Shown one piece after another: positions 21,701-33,526 of a stretch of 64,000 nt of DNA. Under the pieces are notes generated by a model. That model was not told the DNA's origin, ran no database searches, and was given only the letters and a program-made list of their open reading frames with translations. Position numbers and translations under genes: made by a program. Source of the DNA: Gliomastix tumulicola (taxonomy: Eukaryota; Ascomycota; Sordariomycetes; Hypocreales; Bionectriaceae); assembly GCA_001599755.1 (NCBI GenBank), contig BCHX01000004.1, forward strand, positions 4,650,001-4,714,000, read 5' to 3'. Numbering within the stretch: the first letter of the stretch is position 1; the number at the start of each line of letters is the position of its first letter.

Positions 21701-24603
21701 TGGACGACAAGCCGACCCTGCCCGCTCCAAACTGGAAACAGACAAAGCTTCCTCTCCGACGGATAGCTCGATGCAACACCAACGGGCCGGGCACGGCTCA
21801 CGGACACCAGGATCGACTCCGGTATGGACTCAAGCCAGGGATCACGTGCTAAGCATAACGGATCGGATCCGNCCCCCCCTTTTGTNCCCNCCNCCCGCCA
21901 TTCCATTTGAGCGCTGGCCCCTGAAGGCCCGGACCCCTATTTTGACGAATTCTTCATGTGCTATTCATGGTTGGTGCTGACAAGGAGGCAAATAATGGTG
22001 AGCCAGCTGGGCTGGAGACTGAGCGCTTGAGCATCCACCAATCGGCTCTCCTTGATGGTGTTTTTTTTTTCTGTAGCATGACATGCTGACAGGGATGGCA
22101 GCTGGTGAGTCTTCTGCCTCTGCGCCTCTGCACCAGACATTACTGCATGTCGTATTCGAGGCGCCACCATACGCCGTGTGCCGTCCGCTCGCCACGTAAG
22201 CTGGACTGTGCAAGCACATTATTGGCCCGGAGCCGACTGCGTCCGTGTTAATCAACATGTGAGGATGGAATCTTCATCTGAAGTGCGGTTGCACATTTGC
22301 TATCGCCATTCCCATCCGCGGGGTATCTCCTTGGTGGCAAGAGCAGACTGGCACGATCAATGACCATTCTGGTCTAGCTCCAGAATGCCCGTCCTCTTTC
22401 TCTATTCAAGGACTGAGATGCATGCATACTGTGCTGACTCATACATCTCGACCACGTCTCTCACTTTGAGGGGGCCGCTTCGGACATATCATCCTCACTG
22501 CGGCGTGGAACTCCTAGATTCTATGACAGGCCTGGCACCGGGTAAGTGTCCGTCTCTGTACACAGACGAGCCCACCTGACAGCTGGCATCTTCTCTCACG
22601 CCCGCGTCGGGCAACATCAGAGTGGGAGCATTGCGATGTGACTGGTCGCGTCTTCAACCGTGCCTCCCCGACAGCTACCGGCGGACTTACTCCGTTGCGT
22701 ACGGATGGCTGCCTACACTATTTTCTTCGGAAAATTGGACCAGTACGACATGAGTCTGTTTACAAATCTTCCTTCCCGGTTGATTCATTCTGGCTTCATA
22801 TCCACTTGGGCTCTTCCCGTCGGAAGGGAAGGTTGCTAGTGGATGCTCCGAAAGTTATGCTCTCACTTCACGGCTTAGGGCTTCTTGCGCCGCCTTCCCT
22901 TGCAGAACGGAAATTGCCCCATATGACAAACGGCATCAGAAACGCAGCAAGCCAGTTTCTCTCTCGCTGATGGGTATGGTTGGGGGTGAAGCCTTTGGCT
23001 AGGAGCCTGGGAGGGAGGGACATGTCTCCATCGCCGTGCCAAGGCCAGGACCGTTGTGTAGCCGAGACAACTGGCATGAGTCATCGAGAAATGGCATTGG
23101 ATGCCTTGTGCAACGAGGCTAAACCCGCAGGGAGAAATGGTGGGGAGGGGGAGACGGTCTGGACGGCGTTTGTTCCCCGCGGCTGTTGCACAAGCCCCAC
23201 GATCATGGATGGGCATTGCTGAAGGTCTGATGATGATAGGCATCACGTCGGTGACCTGCTTCAGGACTGGTGATCAGGCAAAATCGTCCCCAAATGCTGG
23301 CAAACTCACTGTATGCTGCTAAAATTACCGTCTTCTCATTTCGTCGACGGCCACGGAAGGCAAGGCAGCTGAGTCCACAACGGAAGGATTCGTGCCTCGT
23401 TTGCAACCGCCAACGCCCCAGAAGCAACCTCCCGTCGGTATGCAGTCTCCCGTCTCTCCCAAAGCCCAATGATATCTCTCCAACACGACACGCGCTCGAC
23501 GCGTCGAGACACGTCACCATTCTCACCCGAATCTCTCGCGCGTTTTGTCCTCCGTCAAACCCACCCGTCGACGGGTGCAGACTTTTCACATCTCCTCTCT
23601 GTGCACCTCCAACCTCCCGCCCCAACAGGATCCTCCCTGACAACGCATCGATATGACGCGGTCTCCTTCGCAGTGCTTTCTCGTTTCCGTTTAGCCTCCG
23701 TCGCCGTGCGAGGCCACGCAAGCTGATGCGCTGGTCGCGCCCTAGGGACGCTGCATATACGAGGCTTCGTGCGAGCTCAACGGATATCTCTGACGTGGAA
23801 TTTGGATTTGTAAGATGATGATAATCGAAGAACGAGGAGGAAGGGGATGGAAAATGTCGGTGGAGAAAGGAGTGATCTGGGTGCGAGGCAGATGGGTATA
23901 TCTAGAGAGGCTTTCTTCCTCGAACTTGGCGATTTTTCTTCCCTCTCTTCCTCATCACCTCTTGCTCTGTCTTGAGGCATAGCTCACCTTTTGCATGTAG
24001 CTTTCGCTGGACTTGTGTGTGGTGTTCTTCTATCTTAAGCTTCTTCTCTCTGTTCATACTTCTATCTTTTCATTCTTCAGGCCTTCTCACTTGTGTTGAC
24101 CACTACTGCTTCTCTCTTCTTGACTGTGTCAACCTACTTTCACCTGGGCTGCTCCGTCTTTATCTTGCATATCCTTCTCTCACTTTCTCTTTCCACCACC
24201 CTTGACTCTTCTCCGTGTCCAGCGGGCCGGGCGTCCTCAGCGCACTCCGTGCGCCTCCGAGAGGAATCCACCGCGGTTTCTTGCCGTTTCCTTCGTCTCG
24301 GAGTCTTGTGTACATGACTGTTGCTCTTAAGAATTCGTCAGCATGGGACCGCGGCCAACGGGTTCCATATGTCCTCTCCATCCTAGTGACGCTGCACAAG
24401 TCGCTGGGATCGATTAGAGCCTTCTCAGGGACGTTGTCGGTCTCAGTCAACTGGCACTTGTTCTGGGGACGGGGTCGCATGCAGTAAGTTTTCATTTCGC
24501 CCCTGCCTTTCCACCTTGAGGGACCGAGGTAACTGAGGATCGAGCAGACGTGGGGAGGTTCTCCTCTGAGCCGATGCATGTACCTCCCTTTCTAGCACGT
24601 CGA
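18701..24603. other. Gene-poor stretch, left part of the central desert
   Basis: No gene can be supported in about 5.9 kb. ORFs are short, overlap on several frames, and have no family signature. It contains a (GT)8 microsatellite at about 20202-20217 and an undetermined-base patch at 21872-21893. A weakly protein-like minus stretch lies at about 21150-21350 with 'PLTIALGAVSGNN'. Base composition is visibly less GC-rich than the flanking genes. Confidence 0.5.
21872..21893. other. Undetermined bases in a C-rich patch
   Basis: Four N characters are scattered through a C-rich patch. They mark poor base calling or a patched assembly join, not biology. Confidence 0.9.
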
Positions 24604-26593
24604 CCATGTGTGGCTACGCGCTGCTGCCAGTAGTAGCTGCTTTCCCTTACCAACAGAAAAGATTGCATCATGGAGAGCTCAAGGGGCGCTGTTTTAACAA
24701 TACCTACTTGATGGAGTTGAAGTAAGTCTCTATTTCTCTCCTTGGCAAAAGGTTGTCGTGCTGACATTGGATCTTGTAAAGGTCGACCAACACAGAGACC
24801 CTGCGAATCCTGGCCCAGATCGCCGGTACCATGGACATCCGATATTTAAACTACATACGTCAATGGACTGTGGGCACTCTGTCAATATGCTGGACAGAGT
24901 GAGCATCCTTGACAAGCCCGTGTCTTGTGAGAATGTCGTCGTCGCTGAGGCGCTCTCGAGCACCCACCCCGGCGCGAGAGTCAGGTCTGGACCTAGCATG
25001 GGTTCAGATTTTGTCTGTAGTTCTTGGCTCGATGGGCTCGATTACTCATGTACTGCGACAGCCCATGGATACAGCAGTAAGTTATACCTCTCACCCCCTT
25101 TCTCTCCTGCCCTTCCCCAGATTTTTAGACACTCATATCTGAAACACCTTCTCGGACCTATAGTTTCTAATTTTCTCGTTTCTTTCTTTTAGGTGTAGCG
25201 AGGCTGCTTTGAATTTGGTCTGGATGCAATTCTAGAGGGCTACAGTACCTTGATCACCCTCGAGAACGCATGAATAACCTGAATCACTTCAGTGGTGATT
25301 TCGGTGCCATCCAAACGATTCTACCTGGCGACAAGTACCACGTGGACGTCTCATGTTGCGGCACACTGTCATCTATTTCAACATGAGCAATGGTCCTCAG
25401 ACCTCACCCAATCGCAAGGGCGTTTGGAGGCAAGCGACTCACGGCATCAACATCCACTGGCTCTGGTTCTGCACGCGGCGAGTCTTCTCACTCTGGCCAA
25501 GAGAGTGGGCCGTGTTGCAATTGGACCGTGAGTGTTCCCTCGCTACCTGAATCATCCGTTCTTTGGTTTGAGAATCAAGTCGCTGACCATCTTTTAGGAA
25601 TGCTTGATGGTTCGCCAACCAGGGTGACTGCAGTGCGCTTGTAGCAGCGGATCTACTTCTGAAGGACTTTATCTGCCTACCTCAGTCTGCCGGTCCCATC
25701 TTGGCGGACTGCCAGAGACGGATGCAGAGGCTGCTCGGTGATGACGCACGTCGTGGCTTTCCCCGTCAATCGAAAGTTGTAGGGATGATTGGCTCCCCTT
25801 GCTGGTGCTTGGCCACCCCTGATGTTTGTTTGTCACGACGGTGTTTGGTATGAACTTTGAGCAGATGCAGACGCTTCAGCCACAGCTGTGTGTCTGTGCC
25901 ATGGGCTGTGGACGGCGCTCAGCGCTCATGTTCTACGTTCCCGGCTTCGACTACCTCTTGGTCGCAGCACTTTCGATCCGGCATTGAGGACAGCCAGCCA
26001 GCTCTCCTTCTGAAGTCGACAATCAACAATCAACAATCAGCACGCCGTGTGCTTTGAATCACTGGATGCTGGCGATGAGCCACGTTGACAAATATCCAAC
26101 CATTTTGCTCGTTGATTTCGATGACGACGCTGCTTCGCTAAGATGCAAAGAGCTCGACGGCGGGACACTCTGGACCAATAGAGTCTCACAGGCATGCGCA
26201 CCTCAGAATACCAGAATCAGCACCGAGGGCGCAGTTTTTTCGGCGGTCTGCCATACGCCGACATTCCATCCAGTTGTCGATGCTTACGGCGTATCTAACA
26301 ACGTGACTTGTTCGTCTTGTCGACCACCCACACAAATCATATTTCGGCTTTGACTGCCTGTTGGCTCCCACGTGAAGTTGGGGACGTCCGGAGCCTTGTC
26401 GCGGCCACCCTTGAGGCAAATCACCGATGGTGTGAGGACTTTCAGCATCTCCGCACTCTCGCCGCTATTGAAGCGGGACTTGAACGCGAAGGAGATCGAC
26501 TACCACGCTGGTGGCTACGTACACATGCGCTATCGATTGGAAGTCTGCCCGCCCAAGAGTCTCTTGCAATGGCCGTCAGATGACTGGCCTTGA
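24604..26593 (+). pseudogene. Decayed spliced gene of unknown family
   Basis: Several stretches on the plus strand read like natural protein and are separated by good intron signals, but no continuous frame results. From ATG 24604, 'CGYALLPVVAAFPYQQKRL' ends at GTAAGT (24721), with a GCTGAC branch and AAAG acceptor near 24779. Then 'TLRILAQIAGTMDIRYLNY' ends at GTGAGC near 24899. A further exon-like piece ends at GTAAGT (25078) with a polypyrimidine TTTCTTTTAG (to 25192). 'GCFEFGLDAILEGYSTLI' and 'GDFGAIQTILPGDKYHVDV' follow in different frames. Another intron-like unit runs from GTGAGT (25529) to TTTTAG (25596). Finally 'DLNAKEIDYHAGGYVHMRY' ends in TGA at 26593. Stops and frame changes between pieces suggest decay. 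I do not recognise the family. Confidence 0.3.
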
Positions 26594-29500
26594 AGGCGGG
26601 CTCCCACCATCTGGACAACGCGACACGGACTAGCAGGTCCCGGCTGTCACCACGCCCAAAAATCGAGCCGTCGCGGCCGCCTTTTGAGAGCTCTCATAGC
26701 CGAGGCCGGGATGCTCCTGAAAAGCGTGGTCAACATCCGTGCAAGCCAAAGACACGACCCGATGACGTAGTATTGTATTGGCGTCTGGCCTTTCTCCGAA
26801 CTACGCGTCTAAGCCGAGCAATCTGGCCAGTACTGATTGCAATCTTGTCACAGACTGCATCGGAAAAGGACCCGGAATCGACGTCAAGTACGTGTGGATG
26901 GTTGCCTTCAAGCTCGCTCCGGCTCCCGGCCGAATCGGTGGCCTGACTCCAGAAGCGACCCTTTGCTCGCTGGGACATCATCCCCGGACAGCTAGAACAG
27001 TCTCATCAGACATCAACAAACTGAAGCTCATGGGATCATGCAAAGCTACAGCAACAGAAGGGCGTCTCGCTGGCGGGCCCGATGTGCCCCAGCTGCGAGC
27101 GCCTTTGGTCTCGGCGAGATGGCTCACTGCCATACACTTGACTCCTGAGCCAACACACACCGCGTTCTTTCGTGTGGAGGGATTGCCACTGTCCGTTTCG
27201 TCCATCGTACGCGATGAAGTAGGTGCTACGTCACCGCCGGAGTTGATTGTTGTGTGGGCTTATGCTGTCATCACCGACGGTATTGTCTCGAAGTGGGAGT
27301 TCCACGCCAAGGCCCTCGCGGCCGCTGAAACTGCAAAATGGATAGGGGAATATACGAGGTACATATGACATACCAGCCCGGAGCGAAGAGTCAGTGATCC
27401 AGCTTCCGGCAGTCTCCTTCAGAATGCCTCGGATCCAGTTGCTCTGCCCGATTCATCAGGTGGAAGACGTCCGGGCGGGTGCTGCCCAGATGGCCTTGGG
27501 ACTCGCACATAATGCGGTGGAAGTGAGAAGCGCAGCCTTGTCTTGACTTCCCTCCACATGAGGGGGAACACAGCAAACCCTACCACAGATGCACCCATTG
27601 CCGGCTGCTTTTACGCGTCGGAGCGCCCATGGACCAGATCGGAAACTGTCCATTCAGGTCTCGCCTGCCTCAACCCTTAGGAAGTTGTCCCAAACGGAGG
27701 CGACAAGTTTCGGCTGAGAACTGATACTCCTCCCTTGGACTGCCCAATAGAGTGGGCGCATTGACTCAGGGGCCGTTGTCAAAGATTTCTCTCTTGATGG
27801 GGAACATCCGCGATTCTTCGTTCAGTGCTGTGTGTCGGGGCACTCGCCCAAAAAACTCGACATTTTGGAGGACTGTCTCCCCAGTTCTTGAAGGGACACA
27901 ATGCTAGTACAGGGAGCATCGAAGAAGCCGAGTATAGCGAACTTGATGGACGCATTTGGGTTGGCGTCCTCTGATCACTGAGATCACGATACACGCTCGC
28001 GCTTCTCAAGGGCTTTGCAGTATCCCAGGACGAAGGGGAAGGCCCCAGACAAGATGCGCGCGCGCTTGCTTGCCCTGTCGGAGACAGTTGATGCCGGCCT
28101 GTGTAGGTCTTCTGTAGGCTGAACCGTCATACGTTGCTCCAACCGGGAGAGCTTGGGCAGCATGTGTGAAATCTTAGAAGGCTCCTCTTGACTGAAGCTC
28201 AGTAAGCGCGCGCGCGTCCGCTGCCTCCCGATGCTTCGCATCTGTCGCTCTTTTTGACGGCACACCTGCGCGTGTCGGCGGTTAGCGAGCTCTGAGCCAG
28301 CCCCGGATGTCATACAGCTTATCCATGCAATGGCGCAGACTTCGGAGGAGGGAAGCCTCGGAATGAAGCTCCCGCCAAGTCTTTCCTAGTGTGCCTCAAT
28401 TCTCATGCTCATCAAACTAAGCTATCGCGACAATTCGCATCCGCCATGCCTTCCCAACATGGGAGGGAGGTGTGATACGTACCCAGGGAAGCATGGCCGA
28501 TTTGCCAGCTCCCAGTCAGCCCGTTCCGAACATCAAGACAACGCTTCTTCAGCATGCTGCCACTGCAGATATCATTCTCACCACACCCGCAGCCTTGGCT
28601 CAGTACATGAACATGGCACCAAAACAACGAAGTCGGTCGCCTCACCGAGACGGCCACTTGGCTTGTTCTTTCGAAATGCCCCAAATGCTCCAGTACTCAT
28701 GGTTGGAGGCACCAAGCAATACAAACCGATCACGCAGGCCAACCAGAATGGTGCTGAGAGACTTCATCCATGATGATGACTGATGGCTGTTAGCTTTCGC
28801 GAGAGACTTTTGCCAGGTCATGAGACCAGCTGGGTCGCCGCTGCGGTATGAATCCGCGAGACGACTCGGAATCTTGAGATTGGGGGTCTTTGGGATGTAT
28901 GAGGGCATATACGCTACGTCTCGTTCAGCGGTTGACGTGCGTGGAACCGTACATGGGCCTCTCTGTCAGCCGGGGTATGACTGTGGTCAATATCTTCTAT
29001 GCGGAATTCAAGAGGAGACAGACTCGATGCCAGCGCAGGCATCCAGCTGGTACAAGACGCGAGGCTACGGCACACTACACATTTGGGGGCAAGTCACGAA
29101 GCCCTTGATGAATTCCTCTCAAGAAGGCTTCCACCCGATGATGCATAGCACGAGACAGCCAACCTATCCATTTGTCGTTCACCCCCCTGGCCGAATGGCA
29201 GGCTTGCGGTGTGACGCGGCAGCGCTATGCACAAGCTGCAAAACTCGCTGTTCGTCTGTGGAATGGGACACAATCCCAAGGAATCTCCAAGACCAGCGCA
29301 AGCAGGCATCGGAAAAGCTCCAGACATACCACGAGAACGCTGTGGCCAAGGCGAACTCATTACTGGGGGGGGGGTTCCTTGAAGACTCCCGGTTTCTGGC
29401 GGGGAAAACGTGGCCGGTATGGCTTGGGTCAACTATCTATCAGTATCTTCAGCTGGCGCTTGAGCGTGCGATCGGCGACAACCCACTTTGCCACGTATAG

Positions 29501-32500
29501 TGAGCCGGATTTCCTACCTCTGTCAGGAGTCTGGTACTCCCTTGGGTCAGGCGAGACAGACAAGCTTGCGACTCGACGGACCGGCCTGAGCCTAATGCAT
29601 GATCTTGCTCTCATCGTGCTCGGTAGCGACAAGCGGCAGGGGCAAGCCTGGTCACGGGAAGACGTTCCTGAACTCAATGCAACTCTGGCAGAGCTCATGT
29701 CTTCCCCGACTTTGGTTGGTAGCGGCTTAGTGTAGGCCGTCTAGATGCAAGCGGAGGAACAATGCTCCTCATTGGCTCTGGAACCACACACTTCAACCCC
29801 TAGTGCACGAGGCACACTGTGGAATGCCAGCGAATCGCCTGGCGCGCTTGGAATGCCTTGTCCGGTCGTAGGGATGGCCGCTTCCCAGGAATTCAACGGC
29901 ACGCTCTAGCTCGGGGCTCGTTACGTGGATCGTTCAGTCTGCCGCTCAAGGAAAAGGAAAGGGGGTGATCCTTACCGGCGGCATGGCGAAGATTCCTTCA
30001 TCAGTCGCTAGAGTCAAGAGAAAGCTCGATGCTGTCCCCGACGTCAAGAGGTCTAACTCCCCGAGGCTGATCGGAAATGTGCCAGGAGTATCCGAAGCCT
30101 TGACATAATCAAGGCTTTCGTTATGAGAGCATACCAACTGGATTGCTTGGCTCGTCGAGTGTGTCGTCGGCTTTTGCTTTGCGTCTCCCATCACTTCGTT
30201 GTTTCTACGTGGAAGGACGGAACAGCCCGATCAGCTACCGTTATAATTGGAAAATACTGCCGGCTTGGGTGGGCCTGGTCTTCGGCACCAGAGAGATGGA
30301 TGTTGCCAGACGCTGAGACGCGTCGACGCGCTCTGAAAGCAATTAGAATCGCCAAGGCCAGCCGCCAGCAACACGACTCCCAAATACAGAGGCGTGCCAC
30401 AGTCTCTGCTACGCCGTCGAAGACATGAGCTCGCCAATCCATCGACAGACACCGAAACGACAGTCCGAGCTTCCATCACGCAGGTTTTAGGAAATTCCCG
30501 CACTCGGAATTCCTGGTAGAGCGAGCCCAGGAGGCCGCGACGCCATTGTCCCAGCTTGTGGCACCCAACTTCACCCTGTCTGCTGTCGGCCCTCCTCAGG
30601 GCTGTTTTGAGCATGCCAAAGGATCAAGCAGCGGTGGATCGTGGATTCTTGAGTGAGCAGGTTTCAACAAATCCAGCTGCCGCCTGATTTCAGATATCCT
30701 GGCACTCTTGTCAGTGAGAGAAGAGTGAGTCGACGGACTCCGCTGCCTCAACTGGCACGACGAAAACATCCCACGGTTCAAGGTGCGGAAGAAGCGCCCT
30801 TCTGCCAGTTCTGGCGGATGTCGAGATCTGGAGATCCAAGAGGCTCGAAGCGATGAAGGCCTTGTCTCTAGGACACCGGACGATTGTGATACGGTTGTTG
30901 CGGCTGGGAAGCCCGCCGGCGTGCACGTTGATACCGGAGGCTGAGGCCGACGCGACACAGCGCAGCGCAGCGCAGGGCAGCGCACTCCGCGTCGCCCAGG
31001 GTCTCCGTGGTGTGTCGCCGCGCTATAATCCGGAGTCGAGGTAGAGCGATGTTGCAGTCACCAAGCGAAACAGCTAGCAACTAAGTGTCTCGCCGTCTTG
31101 GTGAAGAATTGAAATCGTCACAGAGGCGGCCGGGAACGCCGACAGCATTTCGTGTTGTCTTTTTGTCATCTCGTCTTCAACCGATCCAGCTGAACACATC
31201 GAGCCGTCATACTCTTGACACCTCTTTGGATCGGGGTACCTGCTAAATATACATGGCATACCAGCCTACAACCCTCGAGGTGGAGGCGGAGTTCATCCCC
31301 GAGACTTGGACTTGAGGTCCGACAATTGCTCACTGATCACAAAGCACCTCAATCTATCTTAGTTGTGGGCGAGGAGGGTGTGATGAGTCCGATGACTTTC
31401 GACGACATCTAGGGCGCCAACAGCGGGCGACTCCTACTCATGCAGGAGTGTCTTCTTCGTCGGTCTGCTCAAGGGAGTGATAAGCACCATCAATGGACCG
31501 CACACCAACCAAGAAGATCAATGCAGCCAACGTGGATGATCCTGACGCATCAACTGCAAGATCTTGGGAGATACGAACAATACTTCGCGGCAATTCCTCA
31601 GATGTACGGCGGTCTTTGGAACTTCATGGTCAACAATCGCCTGTATGTGCTGAGCGAGCTCCTCCGTACCACTGCAGCATCAGAAAACCAAGCGTTGAAT
31701 CTCATGTAAAGCTTGATAGATGCTGAACGGTATCCCTCGCCCAGCCTCTGACCTATGATTCTTCGGCCATCTTCAGTGAGAGCGATACGCAGGCGGAGCG
31801 GCTCATCTGTATGGAGGTTGATGCTTCAGGTGGTCGTGGCTCGGAAAGTCCCTGTGCCTTTCTATGCACGCATAGTGTTGTCCTGGGTGGGAGCACAGTG
31901 GAGAGCACATACATCTGGCTGGCTTCCTCAAAGAGCACTTCAAGAGCACTTCAAAGCCCATGAGCAGCTTCATGATGGTCATCATGTCCGCGTTCCACAA
32001 GTGCAGCGCATGCCGACAGGACGCTTCAGTGCGCCTCTGATTCGACGCGAGATACACCACGAACTCGGGTGGTGGAATGGAAAGAAAGATTGCCTGCACG
32101 TGGCTGGATAGATGGAACTGGGCACCTCATCGAACTACCTGCGTGGCTCGACCTCAATATATCTCCTAGAGACGCCTTGCGGCGCTGTTGACGTCTGCGT
32201 CAAGAGAGGAATAAGGTTGTCGCTGTGACCTTTGCGAACACTGTTGAAAAATCAAAGCTTGTGCATCTAGCAGACGCCTTGGGGTAGACCGGCTCTTTTA
32301 GGAGTTGAACATCCAAAGATACATGGCCGGCCTGATTGGACCTGGGCGTTCTTCAACAAAATTTCTGCCACGCCGACGCCAGGCTTATGTATCTCTTTGG
32401 CCACCACTTCCTTCTTCTTCCCTGTTTCGTCCCCGAAGCCTGACTCAGAATGATCGCCTTTCTGGCCCTGAGTATGAACAGAACGTCTACCTCGCCGAAG

Positions 32501-33337
32501 CAATTTGGAGATCACGACGATCCGTCGAAGAAGCCGGTAAACACCCGACCAGCAGACACCTGCAGATGTCCCAGGTGGCCGGCTTCATAACCATTCATCC
32601 CTTCTCGTTCTGCCCCAAGTTGGTGGGCGGCTTCTGACGAGCAAGCCAAAAGTCCAACGTTGCGAGGTTGTTGTTGTTGTTCATCTTTCGCTCTTGGTTG
32701 TGTCAACATGCGCGGAAGAAAAAGCCATCCTGCATCCAGAGGGCTGGTGCTCTTGGACGGACCGGTCCCGAGGAATACTTGCGCCAGCGCGATGGGTGCC
32801 TTCATTGTTCTGTCGAGAAAGGAGGGCATCGATACATCCCGATTCTTGGGCGCGGTGCTTCGGACGTCCGACTGCGCTACGCTCAAGCGCTCTCTTTCAG
32901 GCAACTGTATCTCTCACTTTCCGTTCCGTGTGTGGGCGATGCTGCGGTGAGATCGCGTCAAGAGCCGTGTCTTGCTAGAGAGTCTAGCCCACATGATCCG
33001 ACGCCATGGACGGTCCTCATCTTAGCGGGGTATGTGACCTTTGCGTTGCCTGCTAGACCTCTTCTACATTTCACCAGATCGGCAAACCACCACTGGACAT
33101 TCGCTGGCTTCGCCGCCTTCGCTAGAGTCACTGCGATCCCCGGTCTCTCTGATGCCCATTGGCAAGGTGACGGGTCTACTCACACCTGAAGGCGCCTGGC
33201 GCGTGTTGGCGCGAGTTCTGGCACACACTCGAATTCCCCTATACTATCCGTCAGTCAGCCACCAATCAAATTCTCGCAACCAATCCCAATCGCACTCTAC
33301 GTCTTCGCACAGAATAGAGCTTCTTAAGATAACGAAC
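26594..33337. other. Gene-poor stretch, central part, with scattered coding-like relics
   Basis: I see no intact gene. The ORF of 196 codons ending at 27368 and those around 28470-29735 contain protein-like patches, such as 'ATADIILTTPAALAQYM' near 28560 and 'LAFARDFCQVMRPAGSPLRY' near 28800. Frames shift and stops intervene. A minus-strand patch near 29960-30180 reads 'TFPISLGELDLLTSGTASSF'. No transposase, reverse transcriptase or long terminal repeats were recognised. A GCAGC-type low-complexity patch lies at about 30958-30984. Confidence 0.4.
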
Positions 33338-33526
33338 ATGGCTGGCGACGAGTCTAAGGGCTCGTTGTACTTGTTTGTTGACGATGCTGCACGACTGTGC
33401 CGGTTTCTTGATGATGTTGGACGATCACACAGAGACTTGCGATTGCCTACGATCCTGGTGGCGAGCTTCGCCTTCCGGCGAGCTTTGGAACCGTCTGCTG
33501 TCTCGTGTTTTACACGTTCGGCTTGA
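33338..33526 (+). CDS. Possible small hypothetical protein (62 aa)
   Basis: ATG 33338 follows a leader that looks promoter-like, with two CCAAT motifs between 33260 and 33290 and a CA-rich run just before the start. The product starts MAGDESKGSLYLFVDDAARL and has balanced composition. It has no domain I recognise, no signal peptide and no membrane helix. It could be the first exon of a broken gene, because other frames downstream (to about 33920) also look weakly coding. Confidence 0.22.
   Translation: MAGDESKGSLYLFVDDAARLCRFLDDVGRSHRDLRLPTILVASFAFRRALEPSAVSCFTRSA

Noticed and set aside
32668..33189. 173-codon plus-strand ORF
   Set aside because: Overlaps several other open frames, has no domain and no convincing ATG context.
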